From positions 7,564,001-7,628,000 of the forward strand of contig NZ_CP029378.1 in assembly GCF_003268675.1 (NCBI RefSeq): a DNA stretch of 64,000 bases. The letters are read 5' to 3'. Positions 43,063 to 51,340 of the stretch are shown here, piece by piece. Under the pieces are notes generated by a model. That model saw nothing but the letters and a program-made list of their open reading frames with translations, did not search any database and was not told the DNA's origin. The translations under genes were made by a program, and so were the position numbers. The DNA comes from Streptomyces bacillaris. Its GTDB lineage: Bacteria > Actinomycetota > Actinomycetes > Streptomycetales > Streptomycetaceae. How positions within the stretch are numbered: position 1 is the stretch's first letter; each line of letters opens with the position of its first letter.

Positions 43063-44178
43063 TCAGAACCGCAGCGCCGCCGCGATCCGGCCGTGCCCGG
43101 CCAGGGAGTCGTCCTCGACGAACACCACGTCGGCCCCGCCGTCCAGGGCCGCTTCGATCAGCTCGTCCACGATGTCCTCGCGGATCTCCGGGTCCTCCGC
43201 CGCCGTGGTGCCCTCGGGAACCGGCTCCAGGTGCCCGTCGGTCACCCGGACGGTGGTCTGGAAGTGCTCCTCCACCGCGATCAGCCCCACCCGGCCCTCC
43301 CGGACGGCCGCCCACACCTCGTCGAGCCCGCCGGCGAACGTGTGGGCGCTGCGCGCGTTGTCGAGGCGCCGCCCGACGTCGGCGGTGGCCTGCCGGGCGC
43401 CCTCCTCCAGCGCGGGCCGCAGCTCCTTGAGGACCTCGGCCGGGGGCAGGTCGGCCGGTGCGCCCTTGGCGACACGGCCGACGGCCGCCTTCGCGCTCTC
43501 GCCGACGTCGTCCAGGAGCGAGAGGGCGGGCGGCAGCCCCATCACGTACAGCGGACGCGGGTCGGCGGCCAGCAGGGCGCGCAGCTTCTCGTCGACCGTA
43601 CGGAAGAAGTTCCGGGTGTCCTCGTCGGTGAAGGTGCTCGGGGTGCCCCCGGTCCGCTCCTCGCGCTGCGGGTTGGGCGGCTCCTTCGGCGCGGTGAGGG
43701 GGAAGCCGCCGGTCTCCCGCACCTCGATGCCCCCGTCCGTGCCGTTCCACAGGGTGGCGTGGTCGGCGGCGACGGTGAGCGCCCAGTACGGACGGGCCTG
43801 GGCCTTCGCGGCGACGAGGTTGCGGGTGAGGTAGGAGTCGCTGAGCACCACCCGTTCGGGCGCGGTGCGCGGCAGCTGCCAGACCTGGTGCTCGTCGGCC
43901 GTGGCCAGCACGACCAGCGAGTCCAGGGCCCGGCGCGGGTCCACCTCGTCGACGGCCCGGTCCAGCTCGGCCCTGATGGCGGCGGCCGTCTCCCGGCTCA
44001 CCCGCGGATCGGCGTCCAGGCGGTGGCCCGCCTCCGCCACCAGGTTGCGCAGCCGCACGGGGTCCTGGGCGTTGTCGGGGGCCGTGCGGTGGGTCGGCAT
44101 CGTCAGGGACAGGGCCGGATAGGGCCGGGTCGCCCGCAGCTCCCGCAACACTCCGGCGGTCAGGGCGTCCGTGTCCAT
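43063..44178 (-). CDS. Bacterial archaeo-eukaryotic release factor family protein (baeRF3-like)
   Basis: 371 residues with the eRF1-like layout of the baeRF families. The N-terminal domain is LTAGVLRELRATRPYPALSLTMPTHR (split). A middle RNase-H-fold-like part contains PLYVMGLPPALSLLDDVGE, and the C-terminal part DELIEAALDGGADVVFVEDDSLAGHGRIAAALRF matches the L7Ae-like end. These proteins have been proposed to act in ribosome rescue or biological conflict. None of that is shown here. It is divergent from the lipoprotein gene. Confidence 0.62.
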   Translation of the reverse strand: MDTDALTAGVLRELRATRPYPALSLTMPTHRTAPDNAQDPVRLRNLVAEAGHRLDADPRVSRETAAAIRAELDRAVDEVDPRRALDSLVVLATADEHQVWQLPRTAPERVVLSDSYLTRNLVAAKAQARPYWALTVAADHATLWNGTDGGIEVRETGGFPLTAPKEPPNPQREERTGGTPSTFTDEDTRNFFRTVDEKLRALLAADPRPLYVMGLPPALSLLDDVGESAKAAVGRVAKGAPADLPPAEVLKELRPALEEGARQATADVGRRLDNARSAHTFAGGLDEVWAAVREGRVGLIAVEEHFQTTVRVTDGHLEPVPEGTTAAEDPEIREDIVDELIEAALDGGADVVFVEDDSLAGHGRIAAALRF

Positions 44179-44365
44179 CGTTCCCTCCCGGGGCTCGAAC
44201 CCGCTCCCGTATGAAGCGGATGCTTCGACGAGTCAATTCATACCTTTTGATCCTAGTATGGGCGAGTTGGTGATCATCGGCCGTCGAGGTGCGCGCGATG
44301 TCCACGCTCGCGGCCTCCGCGTTCCCCTCCGCCCGCTTCTCATCCCTCGATTGGACGGATCGTCC

Positions 44366-44962
44366 GTGACAGCGAACCTCCACCGCCGCAGGGCCCGGCT
44401 CCTGGTGCCCGCCGCGGCCGGCGCCCTGCTGACCGCCTCCGCCGTGGCCTGCGACTCCGACACCAGCGGCGAGGGCACCTCCCAAAGCGTGCGGACGCTC
44501 ACGCCGGAACACTCCGAGCACGCGGAGTCGGCGTCGTCGTCCGAGTCCCCGCACGCCGAACCGGAGGGGTCGCCCTCCGCGGGGGAGAGCCCGCGCACCC
44601 AGCGGAGCTTCGCAGCCTCCGTCTCCGCCGAGACCGAACGCCTCCGGCAGGAGGCCGCCGCGAAGCTCGGAGGCGTCCAGGGCCGGGGCAACGCGGTCGC
44701 CGACGTCTCGGTGAACGGGCTGCCCGTCGCCGCGTCGGAGGAGGTCCGCAGCGCCCTCGTCCGGATCACCAACCCCACGGACGCGCCCGCCTTCTACGCC
44801 GTGAAGGTGGAGTTCGTCGACGCGGAGGACAAGGTCCTCGACACGGTGTTCGTCGGCGTGGAGGACGCCCCGCCGGACCGGACGGTCACCGCCCAGGCCA
44901 ACAGCCGCAAGGCCGCCGGGGTGAAGACCTTTCCCCGGGTCGCCCAGGCCGAGCGCGGCTGA
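44366..44962 (+). CDS. Putative lipoprotein with FxLYD-like domain
   Basis: 198 residues. Basic NLHRRRARLL, a hydrophobic stretch and then ASAVAC/DSD suggest a signal peptide II site (the -3 Ala is weaker than the usual Leu). A Ser/Glu/His-rich linker (about 35-85) leads to a beta-rich domain: VADVSVNGLPVAASEEVRSA, LVRITNPTDAPAFYAVKVEF, PPDRTVTAQANSRKAAG, which resembles FxLYD extracellular domains. The GTG at 44366 is chosen to begin the signal peptide. It stops 14 bases before the glutaminase-STAS gene and may be co-transcribed. Confidence 0.68.
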   Translation: MTANLHRRRARLLVPAAAGALLTASAVACDSDTSGEGTSQSVRTLTPEHSEHAESASSSESPHAEPEGSPSAGESPRTQRSFAASVSAETERLRQEAAAKLGGVQGRGNAVADVSVNGLPVAASEEVRSALVRITNPTDAPAFYAVKVEFVDAEDKVLDTVFVGVEDAPPDRTVTAQANSRKAAGVKTFPRVAQAERG

Positions 44963-44976
44963 GGAAGGAGACGCAG

Positions 44977-46329
44977 ATGAGTGCTTCCGACGCGGTGACC
45001 GACTCGCTCAACAGGATGCGCGCCGAATTCCGGGACCTCCCCGGCGGCCGGCCCGCCGACTACATCCCGCAGCTGGGGCTCGCCGACCCCGACGCCTTCG
45101 GGCTGGCCCTGGTCAGCATGGACGGCCACTGCTACAGCGCGGGCGAGGCCGACGTGCCCTTCACCATCCAGTCGGTCTCCAAACCGTTCATCTACGCCCT
45201 CGCCCTCTCCCTCCTCGGCCTGGACGAGGTGAGCCGGTGGGTGGGCGCCGAGCCGAGCGGCGACGCCTTCAACGCGATCAGCCTCGAACCGGGCACCGGC
45301 CGCCCCGCCAACGCGATGGTCAACGCCGGGGCCATCGTCACCACCGCCCTGATCCCCGACGCCCCCGACGAACCCGCCTTCGAGCGCATCCTGCACTGCC
45401 TCGGCCGCTTCGCCGGGCGTGAACTGGATGTGGACGAGGAGGTGTTCACCTCCGAGGCGACGACCGGTGACCGCAACCGGGCGCTCGCCTACCTGATCCG
45501 CGCCACCGGCACCATGCCCGTCGACCCGGTGCTCGCGGTGGACCGGTACTTCCGCCAGTGCGCGGTGCGCGTCACCGCCCTCGACCTCGCCACGATGGCC
45601 GCGACCCTCGCGTACGGCGGATTCAACCCCGTCACGCGGGAGCAGGTCGTCTCGGCGGAGGTCACCTCCCGGGTGCTCGCCGTGATGGCCACCTGCGGGA
45701 TGTACGACGGTTCGGGGGAGTGGCTGCTGCGGATCGGGCTGCCCGCCAAGAGCGGGGTCTCCGGCGGCCTGATCGCGGTCGGCCCGGCCCGCTTCGGCCT
45801 CGCCACCTACAGCCCGCCGCTGGACACCGCGGGCAATTCGGTACGCGGCCAGGCGGCGCTGCGCGCGCTCTCGGAGCGGTACGGGCTCCATCTGATGCTC
45901 AACCCCGCGCTGCCCGGCTCCACCGTCAGCCTGGTCACCACCGCCGACGACCTGCCGTCCGCGCCCTCGGCCGATCACGAGCGGGTCCTGCACGAGCAGG
46001 TCGGCGTGGTCGCCGCGCAGGGGTCCATCGACTTCACGGCCGCCGAGCGGGTGCTGTACGCCCTGGACGAGTCGGGGCCGGACGAGGAGAGCCCGGTCGT
46101 GCTCGACCTCCACGACGTCACCTCGGCCGACTCCGTCGGCCTGGGGATGCTGCACACGGGGCTGGGCCGGCTCTCCGCCGACGGCCGGCGCGTCGCGATC
46201 GTCGACCCGCGCGACCTGCTGGGCCCGCCGGACGTCGTCCGGGAGGGCATCGGCCAGGACCTGCCGCGCTACGCGACCCGGGAGGCCGCGGTGGAGGGCA
46301 GCGCGAAGGCCCTGGCCGGGGAGGGGTGA
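44977..46329 (+). CDS. glsA: Glutaminase with C-terminal STAS domain
   Basis: Hydrolyses glutamine to glutamate and ammonia. Residues 1-310 are a complete serine-dependent beta-lactamase-like glutaminase: IPQLGLADPDAFGLALVSMDG, the SVSKPF nucleophile (SxxK), PGTGRPANAMVNAGAIVTTAL, TCGMYDGSGEW, and GVSGGLIAVGPARFGLATYSPPLD (split). From about 335 to 450 a STAS domain follows (VGVVAAQGSIDFTAAERVLYAL, VVLDLHDVTSADSVGLGML). The fusion is known in some actinobacteria and could let anti-sigma-type partners control the enzyme. The start is the ATG at 44977 after GAAGGAG. Confidence 0.92.
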   Translation: MSASDAVTDSLNRMRAEFRDLPGGRPADYIPQLGLADPDAFGLALVSMDGHCYSAGEADVPFTIQSVSKPFIYALALSLLGLDEVSRWVGAEPSGDAFNAISLEPGTGRPANAMVNAGAIVTTALIPDAPDEPAFERILHCLGRFAGRELDVDEEVFTSEATTGDRNRALAYLIRATGTMPVDPVLAVDRYFRQCAVRVTALDLATMAATLAYGGFNPVTREQVVSAEVTSRVLAVMATCGMYDGSGEWLLRIGLPAKSGVSGGLIAVGPARFGLATYSPPLDTAGNSVRGQAALRALSERYGLHLMLNPALPGSTVSLVTTADDLPSAPSADHERVLHEQVGVVAAQGSIDFTAAERVLYALDESGPDEESPVVLDLHDVTSADSVGLGMLHTGLGRLSADGRRVAIVDPRDLLGPPDVVREGIGQDLPRYATREAAVEGSAKALAGEG

Positions 46330-46350
46330 CCCGGGGCCGGGAGGCCGGGA

Positions 46351-47169
46351 CTACCAGATGGCGTCGACCCATTCGGGGTGGTCGATGAACGGGTTCCGGT
46401 TGTGCTGGAACCGCTCGAATATGACGTCGTTACGGCGCTTCTCGAAGGCGTCCGGCGGGTCCTCCTGGCTCCACCGCTTCAGCACGGACAGCCTGCCCAT
46501 CTTCGGGGCCGAGCCGTTGTTCACCTGCTCGTTCGGTTCGAGGTCGGCGAAGGAGTCGTTGCCCTCGTACCGGACCGCCATGTAGAGGATCATGCGGGCG
46601 ACGTCGCCCTTGACCGCGTCACGCGGTTCGAAGGAGTCGCCGTCGGTGTAGTTGCCGGGGGCCTCGCCCAGTTCGCCGCCGCCCTCGTCGAAGTCCTTGT
46701 TGCCGCGGGCGGAGTTGACCGACACGTCCTCGGGGCGCAGATGGTGGATGTCGGTGCCCGGGCCCGTGGCCGTGCCGAAGTCGCCGTGCGACTTGGCCCA
46801 GACGTGCTCGCGGTTCCACTGGTCGGCGTTGCCGCCGTTGTCGTTCTTGGACTGGGAGCGCCCGGTGTAGAGCAGGATCACGTTGGAGGAGTCGGCCGGG
46901 TCCTCGTCGGTGGCCTTGAGCGCGTCCCAGACCTGGCTGTAGGAGAGCTTGGTCTGGTCGCTGATGATCGTGTGCAGGGCGGCCTTGAGCTCGGAACCGG
47001 TCTTGCCCAGGGCGTCCTGGTAGTACGTGTCGTCGAGCGCGGCGGCGAGGGTGGCGGGACGGTCGGGCGGGGTGTCGGCGGGCGCAGCGGCGGCGGTGCC
47101 CGCGAGTACGGCTACGGCCGCTGCGGTGGCCAGGAGCGGACGCGCGTAGAACGGATGGCGACGGGACAT
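46351..47169 (-). CDS. Secreted endonuclease I-family nuclease
   Basis: Extracellular non-specific nuclease of 272 residues. A Sec signal peptide (RPLLATAAAVAVLAGTAAAAP, about 10-30) precedes the Endonuclease_1/Bsn-type catalytic domain: LYTGRSQ, WNREHVWAKSHG (the general-base His), TDIHHLRPEDVSVNSARGNKDF (split; metal site), DVARMILYMAVRY, and NRNPFIDHPEWVDAIW at the end. The ATG at 47169 follows AGAGGA. It ends 21 bases from the convergent glutaminase gene. Confidence 0.9.
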   Translation of the reverse strand: MSRRHPFYARPLLATAAAVAVLAGTAAAAPADTPPDRPATLAAALDDTYYQDALGKTGSELKAALHTIISDQTKLSYSQVWDALKATDEDPADSSNVILLYTGRSQSKNDNGGNADQWNREHVWAKSHGDFGTATGPGTDIHHLRPEDVSVNSARGNKDFDEGGGELGEAPGNYTDGDSFEPRDAVKGDVARMILYMAVRYEGNDSFADLEPNEQVNNGSAPKMGRLSVLKRWSQEDPPDAFEKRRNDVIFERFQHNRNPFIDHPEWVDAIW

Positions 47170-47388
47170 GTGGGGTGTCCTCTCGGAACGCGGGCGCCAC
47201 GGCGCTCGCCCTGGGTGGGGGCGCTCGTCGGGGTGCCGTGCGATGGGTGGTACCCGGGAGAGTCGCACACGGACCGTGGCCCGCGTGTGAACGCTGTGTA
47301 CCTATCATGTGCAGGTCAAGATTGGGCCCGGTCGGCCCCGGGAGCAGGCCCGCTCCGGGGGGGGGCAGGCGCTGTCCGGCGGGTGCGG

Positions 47389-47940
47389 CTAGCCGGCGGC
47401 CCAGTCGCGCAGGGCCTGGACCGAGCCGAAGTCGGCGACGTTCCTGTCCAGGGGGTCGTCGGTGTACTGGTGGATCCGCCAGGACGCCTCGATCCGGGGC
47501 TTCCCGGCGGAGACGTAGTCGGCGATCCAGAGCCCGTCGCCCGCGTAGCCGCTGGTGTCATGGGTGCGCCAGAAGGTCCGGTTGCAGTAGAGGAGGACCC
47601 GGTGACCGGGCCGCTCCCGCTTCACCGCGCGCAGGAAACGGTCCTTCTCCGCGCTGCTCGCGCGCGTTCCGCCGCCGGTCTGCTCCCAGTCGACGGCGAG
47701 CAGGTCGCCCTCCTTCTCCGGGGTCCTGCCGAGGAAGTACGCCACCTGGTCCTCGATGTCCCCCGGCCAGAGGAAGTGGTAGAAGCCGACGACGCACTCG
47801 GCGTCCCGGGCCCGTTTCACCTGGGCGTCGAGACGCGGATTGACGTAGCTGCGGCCCTCGGTGGACTTGATGAAGACGAAGTCGAGGCCGTCCGTGTCGT
47901 AGGAGGGCTGGTAGGCGCTGACGTCGACGCCGTGGAGCAT
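47389..47940 (-). CDS. GH25 lysozyme-like muramidase
   Basis: Glycoside hydrolase family 25 domain of 183 residues, cleaving peptidoglycan. GVDVSAYQP (first Asp), DFVFIKSTEGRSYVNP, VGFYHFLWPG, LLAVDWEQTGGG (the catalytic DxE), LLYCNRTFW and HQYTDDP all fit. No signal peptide precedes the ATG at 47940, so it may be released by lysis, exported by another route or carried as a phage-like remnant. Upstream in-frame codons do not form a leader. The upstream base is a modest GAGGCGG. Confidence 0.82.
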   Translation of the reverse strand: MLHGVDVSAYQPSYDTDGLDFVFIKSTEGRSYVNPRLDAQVKRARDAECVVGFYHFLWPGDIEDQVAYFLGRTPEKEGDLLAVDWEQTGGGTRASSAEKDRFLRAVKRERPGHRVLLYCNRTFWRTHDTSGYAGDGLWIADYVSAGKPRIEASWRIHQYTDDPLDRNVADFGSVQALRDWAAG

Positions 47941-48106
47941 GGGCACCGCCTCGAGAGATGAGAAACGACGTTCCGGTTCTGCCCACTCCTCGTCCGGCCC
48001 AATGACGGATTCACTCTCCCGGGTGGCACACCGGGCCCGGGCCCCTCGGATGCGGCCCGGCCCGTACGGCGCGAGAATTGCGGCACAAGGACGAGGAGGA
48101 GGCGGC

Positions 48107-48319
48107 ATGAGCGAAGACCCCGAATCCGTATCCGCGCCCGCGCCCCAGGCGTCGGGCATCACCCCGGACCGGCTCCTGCACACGGGCGGGAGCGACCGGC
48201 CGAGCGCGGAGGACCTGGTGCTCGCCTCCGGGCGGGACGTGACGCCCGAGACCCTGGAGTGGGCGCGGCGCAAGCTGGCCGACGAGGGGCGCTCCGCCCT
48301 CGACAGACAGCTGCCCTGA
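48107..48319 (+). CDS. Small unknown protein
   Basis: 70 residues, unrecognised. After a disordered N-terminus (SEDPESVSAPAPQ) it forms two short helices: ITPDRLLHTGGSDRPSAEDLV and VTPETLEWARRKLADEGRSALD (split). A very good ribosome site (GAGGAGGAGG) precedes the ATG at 48107, which is the main support for the gene. It is divergent from the lysozyme gene. Confidence 0.6.
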   Translation: MSEDPESVSAPAPQASGITPDRLLHTGGSDRPSAEDLVLASGRDVTPETLEWARRKLADEGRSALDRQLP

Positions 48320-48521
48320 CGGAGCGCACCGCCCCGCGCAGGGACCACCGGGACGGACAGATCCGCCGGGAGACCGGAAGGACAGGCCCGCCGGGACTCC
48401 GGAGCGGCCCCGGCGGACAGGGCCGTCGGGTCGCGTTAGGACCGCCGTCGGGTCGCGCTACGACCGAGGGGCCGGGGAGCGTGTGGGGCGCCCCCGGCCT
48501 CTCGGTTAGCCTGAGCGGCAT

Positions 48522-49682
48522 ATGAACCGTTTGACGACCTCACAGGGCACTTTCGAGCTGGCCCGCTTCCCCGAGCACCCGAGCGATCCCTTCCGGGCCT
48601 GGGACGCATCCGACGAATACCTGCTCCGGCAGCTGACGGACGCCGAGACGGGGCCCGTCGACCTCTCGGGCACGGTCGCCGTCGTGGGGGACCGGTGGGG
48701 TGTCCTGGCCACCGCGCTCGCCGCCCACCGGCCCGTCCAGATCAGCGACTCCTACCTGGCCCGGCGCGCCACCCTCGCCAACCTCGAGCGCAACGGCCTG
48801 GACGCCGACGCCGTGACGCTGCTGTCCTCGCGCGACACCCCGCCGGAGCGGGTCGACGTCCTGCTCGTACGGGTGCCGAAGTCCCTGGCGTTCCTGGAGG
48901 ACCAGCTCCACCGGATCGCCCCCGCCGTCCACGCGGGCACCGTGATCATCGGCACCGGCATGGTCAAGGAGATCCACACCTCCACCCTCAAGCTCTTCGA
49001 GCGGATCATCGGGCCGACCCGCACCTCCCTGGCGGTACGGAAGGCGCGGCTCATCTTCACCACCCCCGACCCGGACCCGGCGCCGGAGCGCACGCCGAAC
49101 CCGTGGCCGTACCGCTACGAACTCCCCACCGGCATCGGCCCCGCCTCCGGCCGCACGGTCGTCAACCACGCCGGGATCTTCTGCGCCGACCGGCTGGACA
49201 TCGGCACCCGCTTCTTCCTGAAGCACCTGCCCACCAGGACCGGGCCGGTCCGGATCGCCGACCTGGGCTGCGGCAACGGCGTCCTCGGCCTCTCCGCCGC
49301 GCTCGCGAACCCCGACGCGCACCTCACCTTCGTGGACGAGTCGTACGGGGCCGTCGCCTCCGCCGAGGAGACCTTCCGCCTGGGCGCGCCGGACGGGGCG
49401 AAGGCGGACTTCCTGGTGGGCGACGGACTCGCGGACCTGGCGCCCGGCTCCATGGACCTGGTGCTCAACAACCCGCCGTTCCACTCCCACCTGGCGACCA
49501 CCGACGCCACCGCCCGCACCATGTTCGTCGGCGCGCGGACGGCGCTGCGGCAGGGCGGCGAACTCTGGGTGGTGGGCAACCGGCACCTCTCGTACCACAC
49601 GCATCTGCGCCGGATCTTCGGCAACTGCACCACGGTGGCGGGGGACCCGAAGTTCGTGGTCCTGCGCGCGGTGAAGCGCTGA
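48522..49682 (+). CDS. RlmG/RsmC-type rRNA guanine-N2 methyltransferase
   Basis: 386 residues with a degenerate N-terminal methyltransferase-like domain (1-180; VAVVGDRWGVLATALAAH) and an active C-terminal one. The SAM loop is IADLGCGNGVLGL and the catalytic motif is LVLNNPPFHS, the N-P-P-F/Y signature of N2-guanine enzymes acting on 16S G1207 or 23S G1835. The ATG at 48522 is taken. The G-rich upstream lacks a strong ribosome site. Confidence 0.88.
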   Translation: MNRLTTSQGTFELARFPEHPSDPFRAWDASDEYLLRQLTDAETGPVDLSGTVAVVGDRWGVLATALAAHRPVQISDSYLARRATLANLERNGLDADAVTLLSSRDTPPERVDVLLVRVPKSLAFLEDQLHRIAPAVHAGTVIIGTGMVKEIHTSTLKLFERIIGPTRTSLAVRKARLIFTTPDPDPAPERTPNPWPYRYELPTGIGPASGRTVVNHAGIFCADRLDIGTRFFLKHLPTRTGPVRIADLGCGNGVLGLSAALANPDAHLTFVDESYGAVASAEETFRLGAPDGAKADFLVGDGLADLAPGSMDLVLNNPPFHSHLATTDATARTMFVGARTALRQGGELWVVGNRHLSYHTHLRRIFGNCTTVAGDPKFVVLRAVKR

Positions 49683-49784
49683 CGGCACATCCCCGTCGCC
49701 CCGGCCCTTCCGGATTCTTGCAACACGTTCTACTGTGTGCGCCGCCGCACACGGGCGACGCAGACGCGAGACTCTGGAGGGGTC

Positions 49785-50963
49785 GTGCACCTCGCATACA
49801 CGCCTGAACAAGAGCAGTTGCGCACCGAACTCCGTACGTACTTCGCCGCCCTGGTCCCCGACAACGCCTACGCCCGCTATGCGGAACCCGCCGCCCAGAA
49901 GCGCTTCTACCGCGAGACGATCCGCAGGCTCGGCACGGATGGCCGGCTGGGGGCGGGCTGGCCTGAGGAGTACGGCGGCCAGGGGCTCACCCCGATGGAA
50001 CAGTTCATCTTCTTCGACGAGGCGGCCCAGGCGGGCGTCCCGCTGCCGCTGATGGCCCTGAACACCGTCGGCCCCACGATCATGCGGTACGGCACCGAGG
50101 AGCAGAAGGCGTACTTCCTGCCGAAGATCCTCGCCGGTGAGATCGACTTCGCGATCGGCTACAGCGAACCGGACGCCGGCACCGACCTCGCCGCCCTCAG
50201 GACCCGCGCGGTCCGCGACGGGGACACGTACGTCGTCAACGGCCAGAAGATCTGGACCACCAACGGCGACACCGCCGACTGGGTCTGGCTCGCCGTCCGC
50301 ACCGACCCCGACGCCCCGCCGCACAAGGGCATCACCATGCTCCTGGTCCCCACGAGCGACCCCGGCTACTCCTGCACCCTCATCAACACGCTCGCCTCGC
50401 ACGACACCACGGCCAGCTACTACGAGAACGTACGCGTCCCCGTCTCCCACCGGGTGGGCGAGGAGAACCAGGGCTGGCGGCTCATCACCAACCAGCTCAA
50501 CCACGAACGCGTCACCCTCGCCGCCCACGGCACCATGGCGGTCCGTGCCCTGCACAACGTCCAACGCTGGGCAGCGGAGACGGAGTCGGCCGACGGCCGC
50601 CGCGTCATCGACCTCCCCTGGGTCCGCGCCCTCCTCGCCCGCACCCACACCCGCCTCGACGCCATGAAACTGCTCAACTGGCAGATGGTCGCCGCCCTCC
50701 AGGACGGGACCCTCACCCCGCAGGACGCCTCGGCCGTCAAGGTCTACGGCTCCGAGGCCCGCCGCGACGCCTACGCCTGGCTCATGGAGATCACCGGCTC
50801 CGCGGGCCCCCTGAAGGAGGGCTCCACCGGCGCGGTCCTCCACGGCGAACTGGAACGCGGCTACCGGTCGGCGGTCATCTTCACCTTCGGCGGCGGCAAC
50901 AACGAGATCCAGCGCGAGATCATCTCCTGGATCGGACTGGGGATGCCACGCGTGCGGCGGTGA
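49785..50963 (+). CDS. Acyl-CoA dehydrogenase
   Basis: FAD-dependent beta-oxidation enzyme of 392 residues. The N-terminal all-helical domain (LAYTPEQEQLRTELRTYF), AIGYSEPDAGTDLAALRTRA (substrate/FAD), WTTNGDTADWVWLAVRTDP, and the C-terminal FTFGGGNNEIQREIISWIGLGMPR are all intact. The pattern is close to actinobacterial FadE-type enzymes acting on branched or steroid-side-chain CoA esters, but the substrate is not certain. The GTG at 49785 follows TGGAGGGG. It is the last gene before the polyketide locus. Nothing links it to the assembly line. Confidence 0.88.
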   Translation: MHLAYTPEQEQLRTELRTYFAALVPDNAYARYAEPAAQKRFYRETIRRLGTDGRLGAGWPEEYGGQGLTPMEQFIFFDEAAQAGVPLPLMALNTVGPTIMRYGTEEQKAYFLPKILAGEIDFAIGYSEPDAGTDLAALRTRAVRDGDTYVVNGQKIWTTNGDTADWVWLAVRTDPDAPPHKGITMLLVPTSDPGYSCTLINTLASHDTTASYYENVRVPVSHRVGEENQGWRLITNQLNHERVTLAAHGTMAVRALHNVQRWAAETESADGRRVIDLPWVRALLARTHTRLDAMKLLNWQMVAALQDGTLTPQDASAVKVYGSEARRDAYAWLMEITGSAGPLKEGSTGAVLHGELERGYRSAVIFTFGGGNNEIQREIISWIGLGMPRVRR

Positions 50964-51340
50964 ACGGACGGCAGGACGCCGCATCACGGCGGCAGCACGC
51001 AGCGCACAGCATGGATCACGCATTCCACGCTGGCCGAAACATACAAGTGACGTGTTTCACAGTGGAACAAACGTGTGAACACGCAACGGCCTGCGAGACA
51101 TACTGAGTGTCATGACACCGAGGGCACATCCGTGGACGCCTGCTGTTCGCTCCTGCGCGCAGGCCCCGACTCGTGCCCTGACCGCGGCACCCCGGTGAGC
51201 CGCGCCCCTTTCGGCTCGATCCGCCCTTGCGCCCGTACCCACCACGGCTGGTCCCACGACCTGGCCGAGATGCCGGTGAGCGTGCCGAAGCGGTCCGACC
51301 GTCCCGAACCGTCCGGTGGAGTGGCAGGAGGGAATCCGTC
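50964..51340. other. 377-base intergenic region with two palindromes before the NRPS/PKS gene
   Basis: No convincing gene is present. The region holds a GTTTCAC-A-GTGGAAC imperfect inverted repeat at 51054-51068 and a perfect GTGTCATGACAC palindrome at 51107-51118. The tail has the ribosome site AGGAGGGA just before ATG 51341. Both palindromes are candidate operators for the promoter of the assembly-line operon. Confidence 0.5.

Noticed and set aside
47357..47365. Run of nine G residues between nuclease and lysozyme genes
   Set aside because: Possibly a slippage or base-calling artefact. It lies outside any gene and no regulatory role could be supported.
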